From Nemorincola caseinilytica (GTDB taxonomy: Bacteria > Bacteroidota > Bacteroidia > Chitinophagales > Chitinophagaceae): 64,000 bases of DNA. The notes beneath the pieces are model-generated. The model saw only the letters and a program-made list of their open reading frames with translations. It had not been told where the DNA came from and did not search any database. The translations under genes were made by a program, and so were the position numbers. The stretch is taken from contig NZ_BAABFA010000015.1 in the NCBI RefSeq assembly GCF_039540515.1, forward strand, positions 1 through 64,000, in the 5' to 3' direction. Below, in pieces: positions 7,914 through 15,267 of the stretch (the stretch's first letter is position 1; each line of letters begins with the position of its first letter).

Positions 7914-8258
7914 CTAGTTACTGCTAGGCTTGTCGTTGGTCTCGTGCGGCGGGTACTGCGGGCGGCTCAGTTTTTTCAGTATACGCTCCGATAGTGTGTC
8001 GGAATATATGCCATAGCCTGTTACCAGTATGCCTTTCATGCCCGACGATGATTCTATGGCGTATACCGCAGCCTCATCGGCAGGATCGCTGTCGCCCTCA
8101 TACCTGTATACCTTCTTTATCTCGAAGTCGTCTATCCCGAACCGGCCGGAATTGTATACGATGTGGTCGCTCTCTATATTGAAGTCTAAAAGATACCCTT
8201 CTTCCCTCAGGCTTTCTATTGCCTCGGTAACGGTACCATAATGAAGTGCCCTGTCCAT
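7914..8258 (-). CDS. Small conserved Bacteroidota protein (often labelled PRPP synthetase)
   Basis: This 114-residue soluble protein has the pattern TVTEAIESLREEGYLLDFNI, then DDFEIKKVYRYEGDSDPADEA, then VYAIES and GILVTGYGIYSD. Proteins of this size and pattern are common in Bacteroidota and are frequently named phosphoribosylpyrophosphate synthetase. They are far too short for that enzyme and lack its PRPP loop, so the name is probably an inherited error. The gene lies 60 bases after the small FPLSGGET gene on the same strand, so the two may be co-transcribed. The function is unknown. Confidence 0.7.
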   Translation of the reverse strand: MDRALHYGTVTEAIESLREEGYLLDFNIESDHIVYNSGRFGIDDFEIKKVYRYEGDSDPADEAAVYAIESSSGMKGILVTGYGIYSDTLSERILKKLSRPQYPPHETNDKPSSN

Positions 8259-8318
8259 AATGTAGTGGTTTTAGTGGTTTATAAAATGTGTGTGTTTTTA
8301 TTCGTCTTTTGATGACGG

Positions 8319-8537
8319 CTATTTTTCATCCTCTGTTTCGCCGCCGGATAGCGGGAAGTGGGTATTGAGCCCGTCCAGGAAGCTCTTATGTTCTTCTTCG
8401 GCCTCTTCAGGTGCGGTCAGGTCGTCGTCCGTTTCTCCACCCGAGAGCGGGAAATCATTATTTACCTGTTTCAGCGCACCCTTTACCCAGGATGACAGGT
8501 CGTTGTTCTCCGTTTCTGTTCTGTTGTGCTTTTCCAT
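8319..8537 (-). CDS. Small acidic protein with duplicated FPLSGGET motif
   Basis: This 72-residue, strongly acidic protein has no signal peptide or membrane segment. NDFPLSGGETDDD sits near residues 27-39 and THFPLSGGETEDE near 59-71, so half the protein is an imperfect duplication. An N-terminal SSWVKGALKQ helix precedes the first copy. The repeat is also visible at DNA level in plus-strand orientation near 8330 and 8440. The repeated short core after a helical leader, ending the chain, resembles the architecture of modified-peptide precursors, but no modification enzyme is seen nearby. It may equally be an interaction-motif protein. Confidence 0.6.
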   Translation of the reverse strand: MEKHNRTETENNDLSSWVKGALKQVNNDFPLSGGETDDDLTAPEEAEEEHKSFLDGLNTHFPLSGGETEDEK

Positions 8538-8680
8538 AGTTGTATGTATTAGAGGTGTAGTAAAAGATGGGTCGATCGCAGAGCAGTGATACTGCCTTAT
8601 GGCATTACTGTAAAGTTACCAACTGATACGTTAAAGGAATTTTAGATCGCCGGGCTATAACGTTATATATTTGTTACACC

Positions 8681-9478
8681 CTATCGCTTCTTCAGCGGGG
8701 GTACGAACATCTTTAGCAGTAGCGCATACAGCCCGGGATGGTTGGCTTCCAGCTTGTCCGGCCGCTCAAAAAAGTATTCGGCTATCACGGCAAAGAACTC
8801 TGCATCGCTGGTAGCGCCATACATATCTATTCCTCCGGTATCGCCTCCTTTCATTTCGCGTATGGTGTCGCGTATCATGCCTACCCATGGTATGATATAG
8901 GGATGTGACAGCAGGTATTCGGGTATACCGTCCACAGAGCCGTCGGCCTTGTCTATGAGGTGTACGAACTCATGTATCACCGTGTTGCGCCCGTCCAGCT
9001 CGTTCCGGAACGACTGCCAGAGTGCCTGCTTCGATAGTATCATTCTGCGATGCATCACCCCATCGCCTACCATGCCTGCTACATCGCGCCCGTCACCGCT
9101 CTTGCGGAAGTCGCGCGTGAAAGCGCCGGGATAGATAAGTACCTCATCTATATTGTTGTACCGCCAGTCGGGGAACGCGAATATGGGAATGATAGCCCCT
9201 GCGGCCACCAGCAGGCGGTCCTCGTCGCTCACGTCTACGCCCACTCCTCGTACCGATGTGTTCGCAAGAAAGCCCCGTACCCTGTTCAGGAACTGCTGCT
9301 TACCATCATCGCCCAGGTCGCTGAAAAAGGACACATTGTCGTTCAGGAATGCACCTGCATCTGCGGGCAGCTTATATTCACTTACTTTCCTTTTCTGCCT
9401 TGCATAGAAGTAGACGAACCATACCACGATACCAATAAAAAGCAGGACGCCTATCATAACAGGCACAATATCGCACAT
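8681..9478 (-). CDS. MtfA-like zinc peptidase (M90 family), membrane-anchored
   Basis: The protein has 265 residues. An N-terminal membrane helix at about 8-26 is followed by RQKRK, which would keep the peptidase domain cytosolic. The zinc motif HEFVH lies at 169-173, and a likely third ligand Glu at about 227 in AEFFAVIAEYFFERP. The order and spacing match MtfA proteins, which act on the Mlc repressor in enterobacteria. An ATG at residue 8 is an alternative start. The gene is divergent from the ECF sigma gene. The target in this organism is unknown. Confidence 0.85.
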   Translation of the reverse strand: MCDIVPVMIGVLLFIGIVVWFVYFYARQKRKVSEYKLPADAGAFLNDNVSFFSDLGDDGKQQFLNRVRGFLANTSVRGVGVDVSDEDRLLVAAGAIIPIFAFPDWRYNNIDEVLIYPGAFTRDFRKSGDGRDVAGMVGDGVMHRRMILSKQALWQSFRNELDGRNTVIHEFVHLIDKADGSVDGIPEYLLSHPYIIPWVGMIRDTIREMKGGDTGGIDMYGATSDAEFFAVIAEYFFERPDKLEANHPGLYALLLKMFVPPLKKR

Positions 9479-9566
9479 ATTGTTCGCCCGCCATTGTGGA
9501 ATTTGTCATCGGCTGCATCTTACTTACAGGCTCCTGGTTTAACTTGCACCTATACATACACCTCTT

Positions 9567-10139
9567 TTGCCATCCCTTGCACAACATACCGACCTCTCTG
9601 ACGAGCAGCTGCTGGCCGCCTATCGCGATAGCCGTGACAATCGGTGGTTGGGTGCACTGCTGCAGCGCTATACCGCCCTGCTGCTGGGTGTGGGCATGAA
9701 ATATCTCAAAGATCATACCTTGGCCGAAGATGCCGTGCAGCATGTATTCGAGACCACGCTCACTCGCCTGCCCGAAGGGCCGATAGCCAACTTCAAAGGC
9801 TGGCTGTATGTGCTGATGCGCAACCACTGCCTGCAACTATTGCGCGATAAGCGGTATATGGCCGATGAGACCGCCATACAGGAGGTAGAATACAGTGCGA
9901 ACGGAGTGGAGGATGCCCAATGGCTGGAACATTCGCTGCAGCAGATGGCCGAGGCGCTGGAGCAGATAAATACCGAACAGCGCGAGGCCATAGAACTCTT
10001 CTACCTGCAAAAATGCAGCTATGAGCAGATCATTGAGCGCACAGGCTTTACCTTTATGCAAGTGAAAAGCTATATACAGAACGGCAAACGCAACCTTAAG
10101 GCCATACTGATGAAGAAACTAGGAAGTACAGAAAAATGA
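9567..10139 (+). CDS. ECF-type RNA polymerase sigma factor
   Basis: This 190-residue sigma-70 family protein shows region 2 at about 12-85 (DEQLLAAYRD, AEDAVQHVFE, FKGWLYVLMRNHCLQLLRDK) and region 4 at about 128-180 (LEQINTEQREAIELFYLQK, SYEQIIERTGF, VKSYIQNGKRNLK). No in-frame ATG precedes region 2, so a TTG at 9567 is taken as the start. The stop overlaps the next gene by four bases (ATGA), indicating coupling with a putative anti-sigma factor. The stimulus is unknown. Confidence 0.85.
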   Translation: MPSLAQHTDLSDEQLLAAYRDSRDNRWLGALLQRYTALLLGVGMKYLKDHTLAEDAVQHVFETTLTRLPEGPIANFKGWLYVLMRNHCLQLLRDKRYMADETAIQEVEYSANGVEDAQWLEHSLQQMAEALEQINTEQREAIELFYLQKCSYEQIIERTGFTFMQVKSYIQNGKRNLKAILMKKLGSTEK

Positions 10140-10495
10140 GCGCCCCGAACAACATACCGCCCACCGGCCGTAACAACGGCGAACGCCCAGGCCTTAGTGA
10201 GGAGCGCCTGCTGGCCTACCTGGAAGGAAGGCTGTCGCCGCAGGAGCAGCATGAGGTAGAGCTGTGGCTGGCCGACGAGGGCATGGAAAGCGATGCCGTG
10301 GATGGGCTGCGCCAGATGCAGACCGCAGAGCGGTCGCACTCCATAAACAGGCTGAACCATGGCCTGCGCAAAAAGCTGGGCCGCAAAAAGACCAAAAGGC
10401 GCGCCGCGCGCACCGATATCAATACCATAGTGGCCCTGCTGTTGGTACTATTGATGGCCGCCATAACATACTTGGTCATAAGGTATGCCATATGA
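10136..10495 (+). CDS. Putative anti-sigma factor, single-pass membrane protein
   Basis: This 119-residue protein starts inside the sigma gene stop codon. Residues about 20-65 (LSEERLLAYLEGRLSPQEQ, HEVELWLADEGME) look like the N-terminal helical domain of anti-sigma factors, but lack the His and Cys ligands of the zinc-binding version. A basic stretch (KKLGRKKTKRRAAR) precedes a single C-terminal membrane helix at about 98-117. The topology would hold the sigma-binding part in the cytosol with almost no periplasmic sensor, so signals probably arrive through a partner. The assignment rests on operon context plus topology. Confidence 0.65.
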   Translation: MSAPNNIPPTGRNNGERPGLSEERLLAYLEGRLSPQEQHEVELWLADEGMESDAVDGLRQMQTAERSHSINRLNHGLRKKLGRKKTKRRAARTDINTIVALLLVLLMAAITYLVIRYAI

Positions 10496-10572
10496 GGAGT
10501 TAGGCTTAATAAATAACCTCAAATAGAGATATTTTCGTATCTTTATCAGCCTTAATTGGTATCGGCTCCGGA

Positions 10573-11205
10573 ATGAATAACGAAAATCATGATATTGCCC
10601 CCATTGCTATAGATGAACAGAACCTACGCGCGCTCATTAACAATACCGACGACCCGCTATGGCTCGTAGATGTGCATCACAACGTATTGGAATGCAATGA
10701 GGCCTTCCGCACATGGGTGCACCACTTTACAGGCAGGCATATAAGCAAGGGCGATAATGTACTGCTGAACGGCGAGCATAAGATATACAACGACAAATTC
10801 GAGATGTGCTACAAGCTGGCTCTCAGCGGCAGCAACTTTCGTACTGTAGAGGATATGGTCATAAACGGCGTTCAACACTATACCAGTGTCACTTTCAAGC
10901 CCGTGATAGACTCATCGGGCCGGGTAACGGCCGTTAGCTGCTTCGCTCGCGATATCACCGAGCACCGCAAACACCTCTTTCGTATAGAGCAGCAGAATGC
11001 CGCCCTGCGCGAGATAGCCTTCATAGAGTCGCACCGCATACGCGGCCCAGTAGCTACGATACTGGGGCTGGAGCAGTTGTATAACTATACAGACCTATCC
11101 GATCCTATGAACAAGGAAATAATGGATGGCATCAAAAAAATGGGCCTCGACCTTGATGTCATTATCAGGCAGGTCGTTAAGATGTCCAACGAGATAGGGG
11201 TGTGA
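10573..11205 (+). CDS. PAS domain protein with histidine-kinase dimerisation segment but no ATPase domain
   Basis: The protein has 210 residues. A PAS domain covers about 14-130 (LINNTDDPLWLVDVHHNVLECNEAF at its start, TAVSCFARDITEHR at its end). A coiled segment leads into a DHp-like helix, FIESHRIRGPVATILGL, in which His154 occupies the phospho-acceptor position seen in Bacteroidota hybrid kinases. The chain stops after the second DHp helix, with no N, G1 or G2 boxes and no HATPase frame visible downstream, where a convergent gene begins at once. It may be a truncated kinase, a phosphotransfer acceptor or a dominant regulator. It is soluble, and no response regulator is adjacent. Confidence 0.8.
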   Translation: MNNENHDIAPIAIDEQNLRALINNTDDPLWLVDVHHNVLECNEAFRTWVHHFTGRHISKGDNVLLNGEHKIYNDKFEMCYKLALSGSNFRTVEDMVINGVQHYTSVTFKPVIDSSGRVTAVSCFARDITEHRKHLFRIEQQNAALREIAFIESHRIRGPVATILGLEQLYNYTDLSDPMNKEIMDGIKKMGLDLDVIIRQVVKMSNEIGV

Positions 11206-11206
11206 C

Positions 11207-12301
11207 CTACCTCGTCAGCCGCACATATGCAAGGGTGCTGCCCGCAGTGATGCGCGCCATGTAATTGCCGGGTACAAGCTGTGTTATGTCCAGCTCGTTC
11301 CTGTTCACCCAGGTACCTACTTTTCTTCCCTGTACATCGAACAGTTCTATCACATACTGCTTCCATGCCGCAGGCATATCAAAACGTACATGGCCATCTG
11401 TTGCCGGGTTAGGGAAGGCGTTCACCTGTTCTACCCCCGGTGTGGCCGTTGCTACAGCGGTAGAGAATTCCGGGCGGTACCTGTCCTTGTAGCGTACAGT
11501 GGTCACTATCTCGGTATCGGCCAGGCTTATGGCCGATATCATCAGTGCCGGCTGGTGTTCGCCCTTTACCATCCACCTGTATTCTATGGTGGTACGCTCT
11601 ATCCCGAACGTTTGCCCGCTGAAGTCTATAGAGTCTATCTCGTTTATCTCTGAACGTACACGCAGGCAGGGTGTAGGCGTCGTAAAGTAGGGGGTAGTGA
11701 TGGTGCCCCATCCGTCCACACGCGTTTTGCGGTTGCCCTTCTGTTCTATAGACCCGAACACAGCTGCGCCGAACTTCAGGTGAAAATCGGCATTATAGCT
11801 ATCGCCATAGGTGAGCGGCAGCCTGTACCATACATCGGGCAGGGTATAGTCGGCGCCTACGGGGAAGCCGCTTATAGTGGCGCTGAAGGCCTCTGCCACA
11901 AAGGCGGGCGGCGTCACATAGCAGTTGAAATAGGTATGCAGGTCTTTGATGGTGACGCCCGAGGCTATCAGGCCTATACCGGGTATGCTATCGGCCATTT
12001 TGGGGCCATAGGCATAGTCGGCCGTGATGCCGGGTATGAAGAGCGATCCCACCAGGGCAGGGTTCACCTCTGCAGGGCGTTTATATTCGTCCAGTCCCTG
12101 CGATGTAGGGAAGAGCGTGTAATTCCACACTTTGCCCGTACCACTGTCTGCCGCCCACGACAACACATCGGTAGCACTGGCATTGCTGAAACGCAGCGTA
12201 TCGCGGTGTACAGGCATATCGGCCCCGGTTATGGTTATCTGGCCATAGGCAGGCGACAGGAATAGGAGTCCGGCAACGATCATGGACCAACGCATCGACA
12301 T
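11207..12301 (-). CDS. Secreted protein with T9SS type A C-terminal sorting domain
   Basis: This 364-residue protein begins with a signal peptide (about 1-20, ending YGQ). A beta-rich middle part has no recognised family. A C-terminal sorting domain follows from about 285: VNAFPNPATDGHVRFDM, YVIELFDVQGRKVG, then LVPGNYMARIT, ending VRLTR. It is therefore expected to cross the outer membrane through the type IX system. The open frame continues into the flippase gene, but the ATG at 12301 gives a proper signal peptide and lies 17 bases after a well-formed promoter. It converges with the PAS gene with only one base between stops. Confidence 0.8.
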   Translation of the reverse strand: MSMRWSMIVAGLLFLSPAYGQITITGADMPVHRDTLRFSNASATDVLSWAADSGTGKVWNYTLFPTSQGLDEYKRPAEVNPALVGSLFIPGITADYAYGPKMADSIPGIGLIASGVTIKDLHTYFNCYVTPPAFVAEAFSATISGFPVGADYTLPDVWYRLPLTYGDSYNADFHLKFGAAVFGSIEQKGNRKTRVDGWGTITTPYFTTPTPCLRVRSEINEIDSIDFSGQTFGIERTTIEYRWMVKGEHQPALMISAISLADTEIVTTVRYKDRYRPEFSTAVATATPGVEQVNAFPNPATDGHVRFDMPAAWKQYVIELFDVQGRKVGTWVNRNELDITQLVPGNYMARITAGSTLAYVRLTR

Positions 12302-12318
12302 AGAGAGTAGATTTTTCA

Positions 12319-12350
12319 CAAATGTAAGTTCATTAAAGTGTGATGGCAAA
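12319..12350 (-). promoter_or_regulatory. Promoter for the T9SS cargo gene
   Basis: On the minus strand a TTTG -33 element (12347-12350) is followed after 20 bases by the -7 box TACATTTG (12319-12326). This agrees with the Bacteroidota housekeeping consensus. Confidence 0.6.
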
Positions 12351-12366
12351 TATGTGGTGAACATAT

Positions 12367-13875
12367 TTATCGCAGCCATCGTCCTATCACCGGCATAGCG
12401 GCCAGTTCGTCCTTCTCTGTGCGCAATACTATACCCACAAAGGCCAGCATCAGTACCGTGGCCGATGCCAGCCGCAGCGGCAGGACAGCGGTAAAGTGCA
12501 TTACCCCCCACTGTATACCGAAGAACAGCAGCATAAGGCCTATGTAGCGGCCCAGCCGGCCCACTTGGTAGTTGACCGGGAAGTAATGCTGCCCCATCAC
12601 ATAGCATACCACCATCATGATGGTGTAGGCCGCAAGTGTGGTCCATGCACAGGCATACATGCCATATATGGGTATAAAGATGTAATTGAGTGTCAAGGTC
12701 AGTACTGCACCTACGATGGTTATTATCATACCCATGTACATCCGGTCGGTTATCTTGTACCATACGGCCAGGTTGTAATATATGCCCAGGGCCACATTGG
12801 CGGCCAGCAGTATGGGTACTACACCCAGACCCTCGCGGTACTGCGAACCTATAAAGTATTTCCAGAGGTCTATATAGAGGGCAGTGAAGAGGAAGGCGCA
12901 GCAGAGCGTAATGACGAACCACTTCATGACGCGGGCATAGGTAGTGGCCGCATTCCTGTCGGCCGACCGGCTGAAGAAAAATGGCTCTGCCGACATCTTG
13001 AACGCCTGTATGAACAGGCTGATGAATATGGCTATCTTATAGTTGGCCGAATATATGCCTACCGCTATCTTCTGCTGCTCAGGGGTGCCTATATACAGCT
13101 TGCCCAGCATTATACGGTCTACCGTTTCGTTCACCATACCGCCCATACCTACTATGACCATGGGCCAACTATATTTAAATATTTGTTTCCACAATGCGGT
13201 ATCAAAGCGCATGCGGTAGCCGCTCCATTCTTTGAACAGCAGCAGGAATGTGATGAAGGCCTGCCCAAGGTTTGCCCATAGCAAGAAACCGACCGGGGAG
13301 TTGCCTGTATACCATTTAGCGAATTCAGTTTCGGGGTGGGCTGCTACCTGGTTGGGGCAATATGCCATAAGGTAGACCGTGAGCACAATGTTCACAATGA
13401 TACCTGCCACGCGTACTATGGCATATTTGCGCGGGCGCCCCTCTTGCCGTAGCCTTGCAAATGGTATGGCGGCAAGCGTATCTATGGCTATTATCAGCAC
13501 ACACAAGGTCACATATTCCGAGTGTCCTCCCAGCTCTATATAATCGGCTATAGGTTCGCGCAGCCATATAAGCAGAGCGCTGAAGGCCAATGTGCTCATG
13601 AGCAGTGAGCTGAATGTGGTATTAAAAAGACCGGTCTTGTCGGTACCCTTTGATGCGAAACGGAAGTATGCGGTCTCCAGCCCATAGGTGTACAGCACAT
13701 TCACCAATGCTATAAAGGAATAGAGCATTGTGAGGTCGCCATAGGCCACCATACCCGATGGGTTGTTGAGTATATAAGTAATGATAGGGGTAAGCAATTG
13801 GTTCAGCAGCTTGGCCGCTATATTACTTACGCCATACCATATCGTTTGCCCCGCTAATTGTTTGAGGGATGCCAT
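12367..13875 (-). CDS. Polysaccharide flippase (Wzx/MATE-like lipid-linked sugar exporter)
   Basis: This 502-residue membrane protein has about 12-14 predicted transmembrane helices and the layout of the oligosaccharide flippase superfamily: LAGQTIWYGVSNIAAKLLNQ at the N-terminus, then an ETAYFRFAS segment near 66. It would move lipid-linked glycan units across the inner membrane. No glycosyltransferases or Wzy polymerase are nearby, so the glycan cannot be named. A TACTTTTG -7 box lies 10 bases upstream of the start. Confidence 0.85.
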   Translation of the reverse strand: MASLKQLAGQTIWYGVSNIAAKLLNQLLTPIITYILNNPSGMVAYGDLTMLYSFIALVNVLYTYGLETAYFRFASKGTDKTGLFNTTFSSLLMSTLAFSALLIWLREPIADYIELGGHSEYVTLCVLIIAIDTLAAIPFARLRQEGRPRKYAIVRVAGIIVNIVLTVYLMAYCPNQVAAHPETEFAKWYTGNSPVGFLLWANLGQAFITFLLLFKEWSGYRMRFDTALWKQIFKYSWPMVIVGMGGMVNETVDRIMLGKLYIGTPEQQKIAVGIYSANYKIAIFISLFIQAFKMSAEPFFFSRSADRNAATTYARVMKWFVITLCCAFLFTALYIDLWKYFIGSQYREGLGVVPILLAANVALGIYYNLAVWYKITDRMYMGMIITIVGAVLTLTLNYIFIPIYGMYACAWTTLAAYTIMMVVCYVMGQHYFPVNYQVGRLGRYIGLMLLFFGIQWGVMHFTAVLPLRLASATVLMLAFVGIVLRTEKDELAAMPVIGRWLR

Positions 13876-13885
13876 TTTCCGATGT

Positions 13886-13893
13886 CAAAAGTA
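13886..13893 (-). promoter_or_regulatory. Putative -7 box (TACTTTTG) for the flippase gene
   Basis: TACTTTTG on the minus strand ends 11 bases before the ATG at 13875. No convincing -33 element was identified. Confidence 0.4.
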
Positions 13894-13932
13894 GAAAGTA
13901 GTAAGTAGAATATTAGCAGGCAGGCCGATCTT

Positions 13933-14188
13933 TTACATTTCTATATTTCTATGATCATGCAGTATCGCTATTATAATGACCCGTTTCTTGGGTTCGTCTA
14001 TATAAAAGTGTATACCAAAAGGAATATCGTACCGCATATGCATGAGGGTTCGTACTCAATCTGGAAATTGCTTGTATCAAAGCCGTTGCGAACCGCTTTT
14101 CCAAGCCTTCCTGCTGCTGTCTGTACCACGCTTTTGCTTCTTGGATGTCGCGCTTCGCGTCATCCAGGTGAACGGTACTATACTGCAT
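13933..14188 (-). pseudogene. RelE/ParE-family toxin, frameshifted and internally shortened
   Basis: The first frame gives 77 residues: a normal ParE-like N-half (DAKRDIQEAKAWYRQQQEGL, RLSTNPHAYAVRY), then a nonsense tail stopping at 13955. The neighbouring frame, entered at about 14025-14040, encodes the expected ParE C-terminus (IPFGIHFYIDEPKKRV, then IIIAILHDHRNI) and stops at 13933. Joining the frames restores a toxin-like ending but still lacks the roughly ten residues that normally lie between the YAVRY and PFGIHF segments. A deletion of about 30 bases that is not a multiple of three would explain both defects. The toxin is probably inactive, unless the base call is wrong. Confidence 0.75.
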
Positions 14189-14190
14189 GG

Positions 14191-14418
14191 TCAGTCTTCC
14201 TTATTCAGCTCATCCAGCAATTCATCTATTGGGCGCAGATCGTCAGAAGATGTAGCCTTTTTCAGACGGGGGTCTATCACATCTTTTTGCCATTGAGGCA
14301 ATTCGCCTTCTATTGTTTCTATATCCGGATGTTTCTCCCTTATCTTATTCCATTCATCTATAGGAATAATAACAGCCGTGGGGCGGCCGGAACCATCTGC
14401 TATATACTGTAAGGACAT
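14191..14418 (-). CDS. Antitoxin of a ParE-type addiction module
   Basis: This 75-residue acidic protein has an N-terminal segment MSLQYIADGSGRPTAVIIPI and DEWNKIREKHPDIE, resembling Phd/RelB-like antitoxins, and a disordered acidic C-terminus suited to toxin binding. Its stop lies two bases before the toxin start, the usual antitoxin-first order. The partner toxin is frameshifted, so this antitoxin may be orphaned. Confidence 0.75.
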   Translation of the reverse strand: MSLQYIADGSGRPTAVIIPIDEWNKIREKHPDIETIEGELPQWQKDVIDPRLKKATSSDDLRPIDELLDELNKED

Positions 14419-14583
14419 ACTACAAAATTAGCCCATTTTCCTAGAGGATAACCATGTATTAAGTCTATTTTCTGGAAAATGCTTCCGCGTAGTGGATGTT
14501 TGGGGTAAACGTGCCAAAATTCAATTATTTGATTTTCAATGTTTTATGTTTTTTGGCACAGCATTGGTTATATACCTGTCAAA

Positions 14584-14602
14584 CCTACCTACGGCAGGCA
14601 GG
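14584..14602. repeat. Short imperfect palindrome in the DUF4402 leader
   Basis: CCTACCTACGGCAGGCAGG is an imperfect palindrome about 35 bases before the DUF4402 start. Its CTACGG core recurs in the inverted repeat at 158-180. It may be a dispersed repeat or a leader structure; copy number elsewhere is not visible here. Confidence 0.35.
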
Positions 14603-14635
14603 CAAACAAACTAAAACAAACAAAAACGAACTACA

Positions 14636-15160
14636 ATGAAAAACATCTTCAAGTCTCTCGCTCTCGCAACTGTTGCCCTGGTATCTTTCTCTAGCAGCTC
14701 TTTCGCACAGGCCACTGCAACTGCTTCTGCATCTGCTAACATCATCACTCCGATATCTATAGTAAAGACAGTAGATATGAACTTCGGTAACGTAGCCGTT
14801 TCTGCAACTATAGCAGGTACTGCCGTTCTGGCCCCTGCAGGTACACGCACTACAGGCGGTGCAGGTGGTGTTACCCTTCCTGCTACTACAGGTACCGTAG
14901 CTGCTGCCAGCTTCACAGTTTCTGGTCAGGGTGGTTATACTTACGCAATAACTCTTCCTACTTCTTGCACAATAACTGATGGTGCTACACACAACATGAC
15001 CGTAGACAACTTTACCAGCTCACCTTCTGCCACAGGTACCCTGAGCGCGGGCGGTACTGAGACCCTGAACGTAGGTGCTACCCTGAACGTAGCTGCCGGC
15101 CAGGCATCTGGTCTGTACACCAATGCTACCGGTGTACCTGTAACAGTGAACTATAACTAA
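14636..15160 (+). CDS. Secreted DUF4402 domain protein
   Basis: This 174-residue protein has a clear signal peptide (MKNIFKSLALATVALVSFSSSSFAQ, cleavage after AQ). The Ala-, Thr- and Gly-rich beta domain has the DUF4402 layout: ITPISIVKTVDMNFGNVAV, a GGVTLPATTGTVAAA-like strand, then SGQGGYTYAITLP and a closing YTNATGVPVTVNYN. These domains resemble small pilin- or adhesin-like beta sandwiches. Codon choice differs from neighbours (fewer ATA, more GCT, ACT and TCT), suggesting strong expression. A 217-base leader region precedes it and a Rho-independent terminator follows, so it is a single-gene transcript. Confidence 0.85.
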   Translation: MKNIFKSLALATVALVSFSSSSFAQATATASASANIITPISIVKTVDMNFGNVAVSATIAGTAVLAPAGTRTTGGAGGVTLPATTGTVAAASFTVSGQGGYTYAITLPTSCTITDGATHNMTVDNFTSSPSATGTLSAGGTETLNVGATLNVAAGQASGLYTNATGVPVTVNYN

Positions 15161-15208
15161 TAAGAACTTTTTAAGAATAGGGGGAGGAAACAGTGATATA
15201 GTTTGGTG

Positions 15209-15239
15209 AAAGCGCTTTCGGAAACGGAGGCGCTTTTTT
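15209..15239 (+). terminator. Rho-independent terminator after the DUF4402 gene
   Basis: AAAGCGC pairs with GCGCTTT around a 14-base loop and is followed directly by a run of T. Confidence 0.75.
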
Positions 15240-15267
15240 GTTGTCTGAACCTTGTCATCTATACTAC

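Noticed and set aside
8319..8537. Clear lanthipeptide or graspetide precursor call
   Set aside because: No modification enzyme or transporter was found nearby, so only a tentative note was kept.
12302..12922. Upstream extension of the T9SS cargo gene at 11207
   Set aside because: The extension overlaps the flippase gene in another frame and crosses the promoter at 12319-12350.
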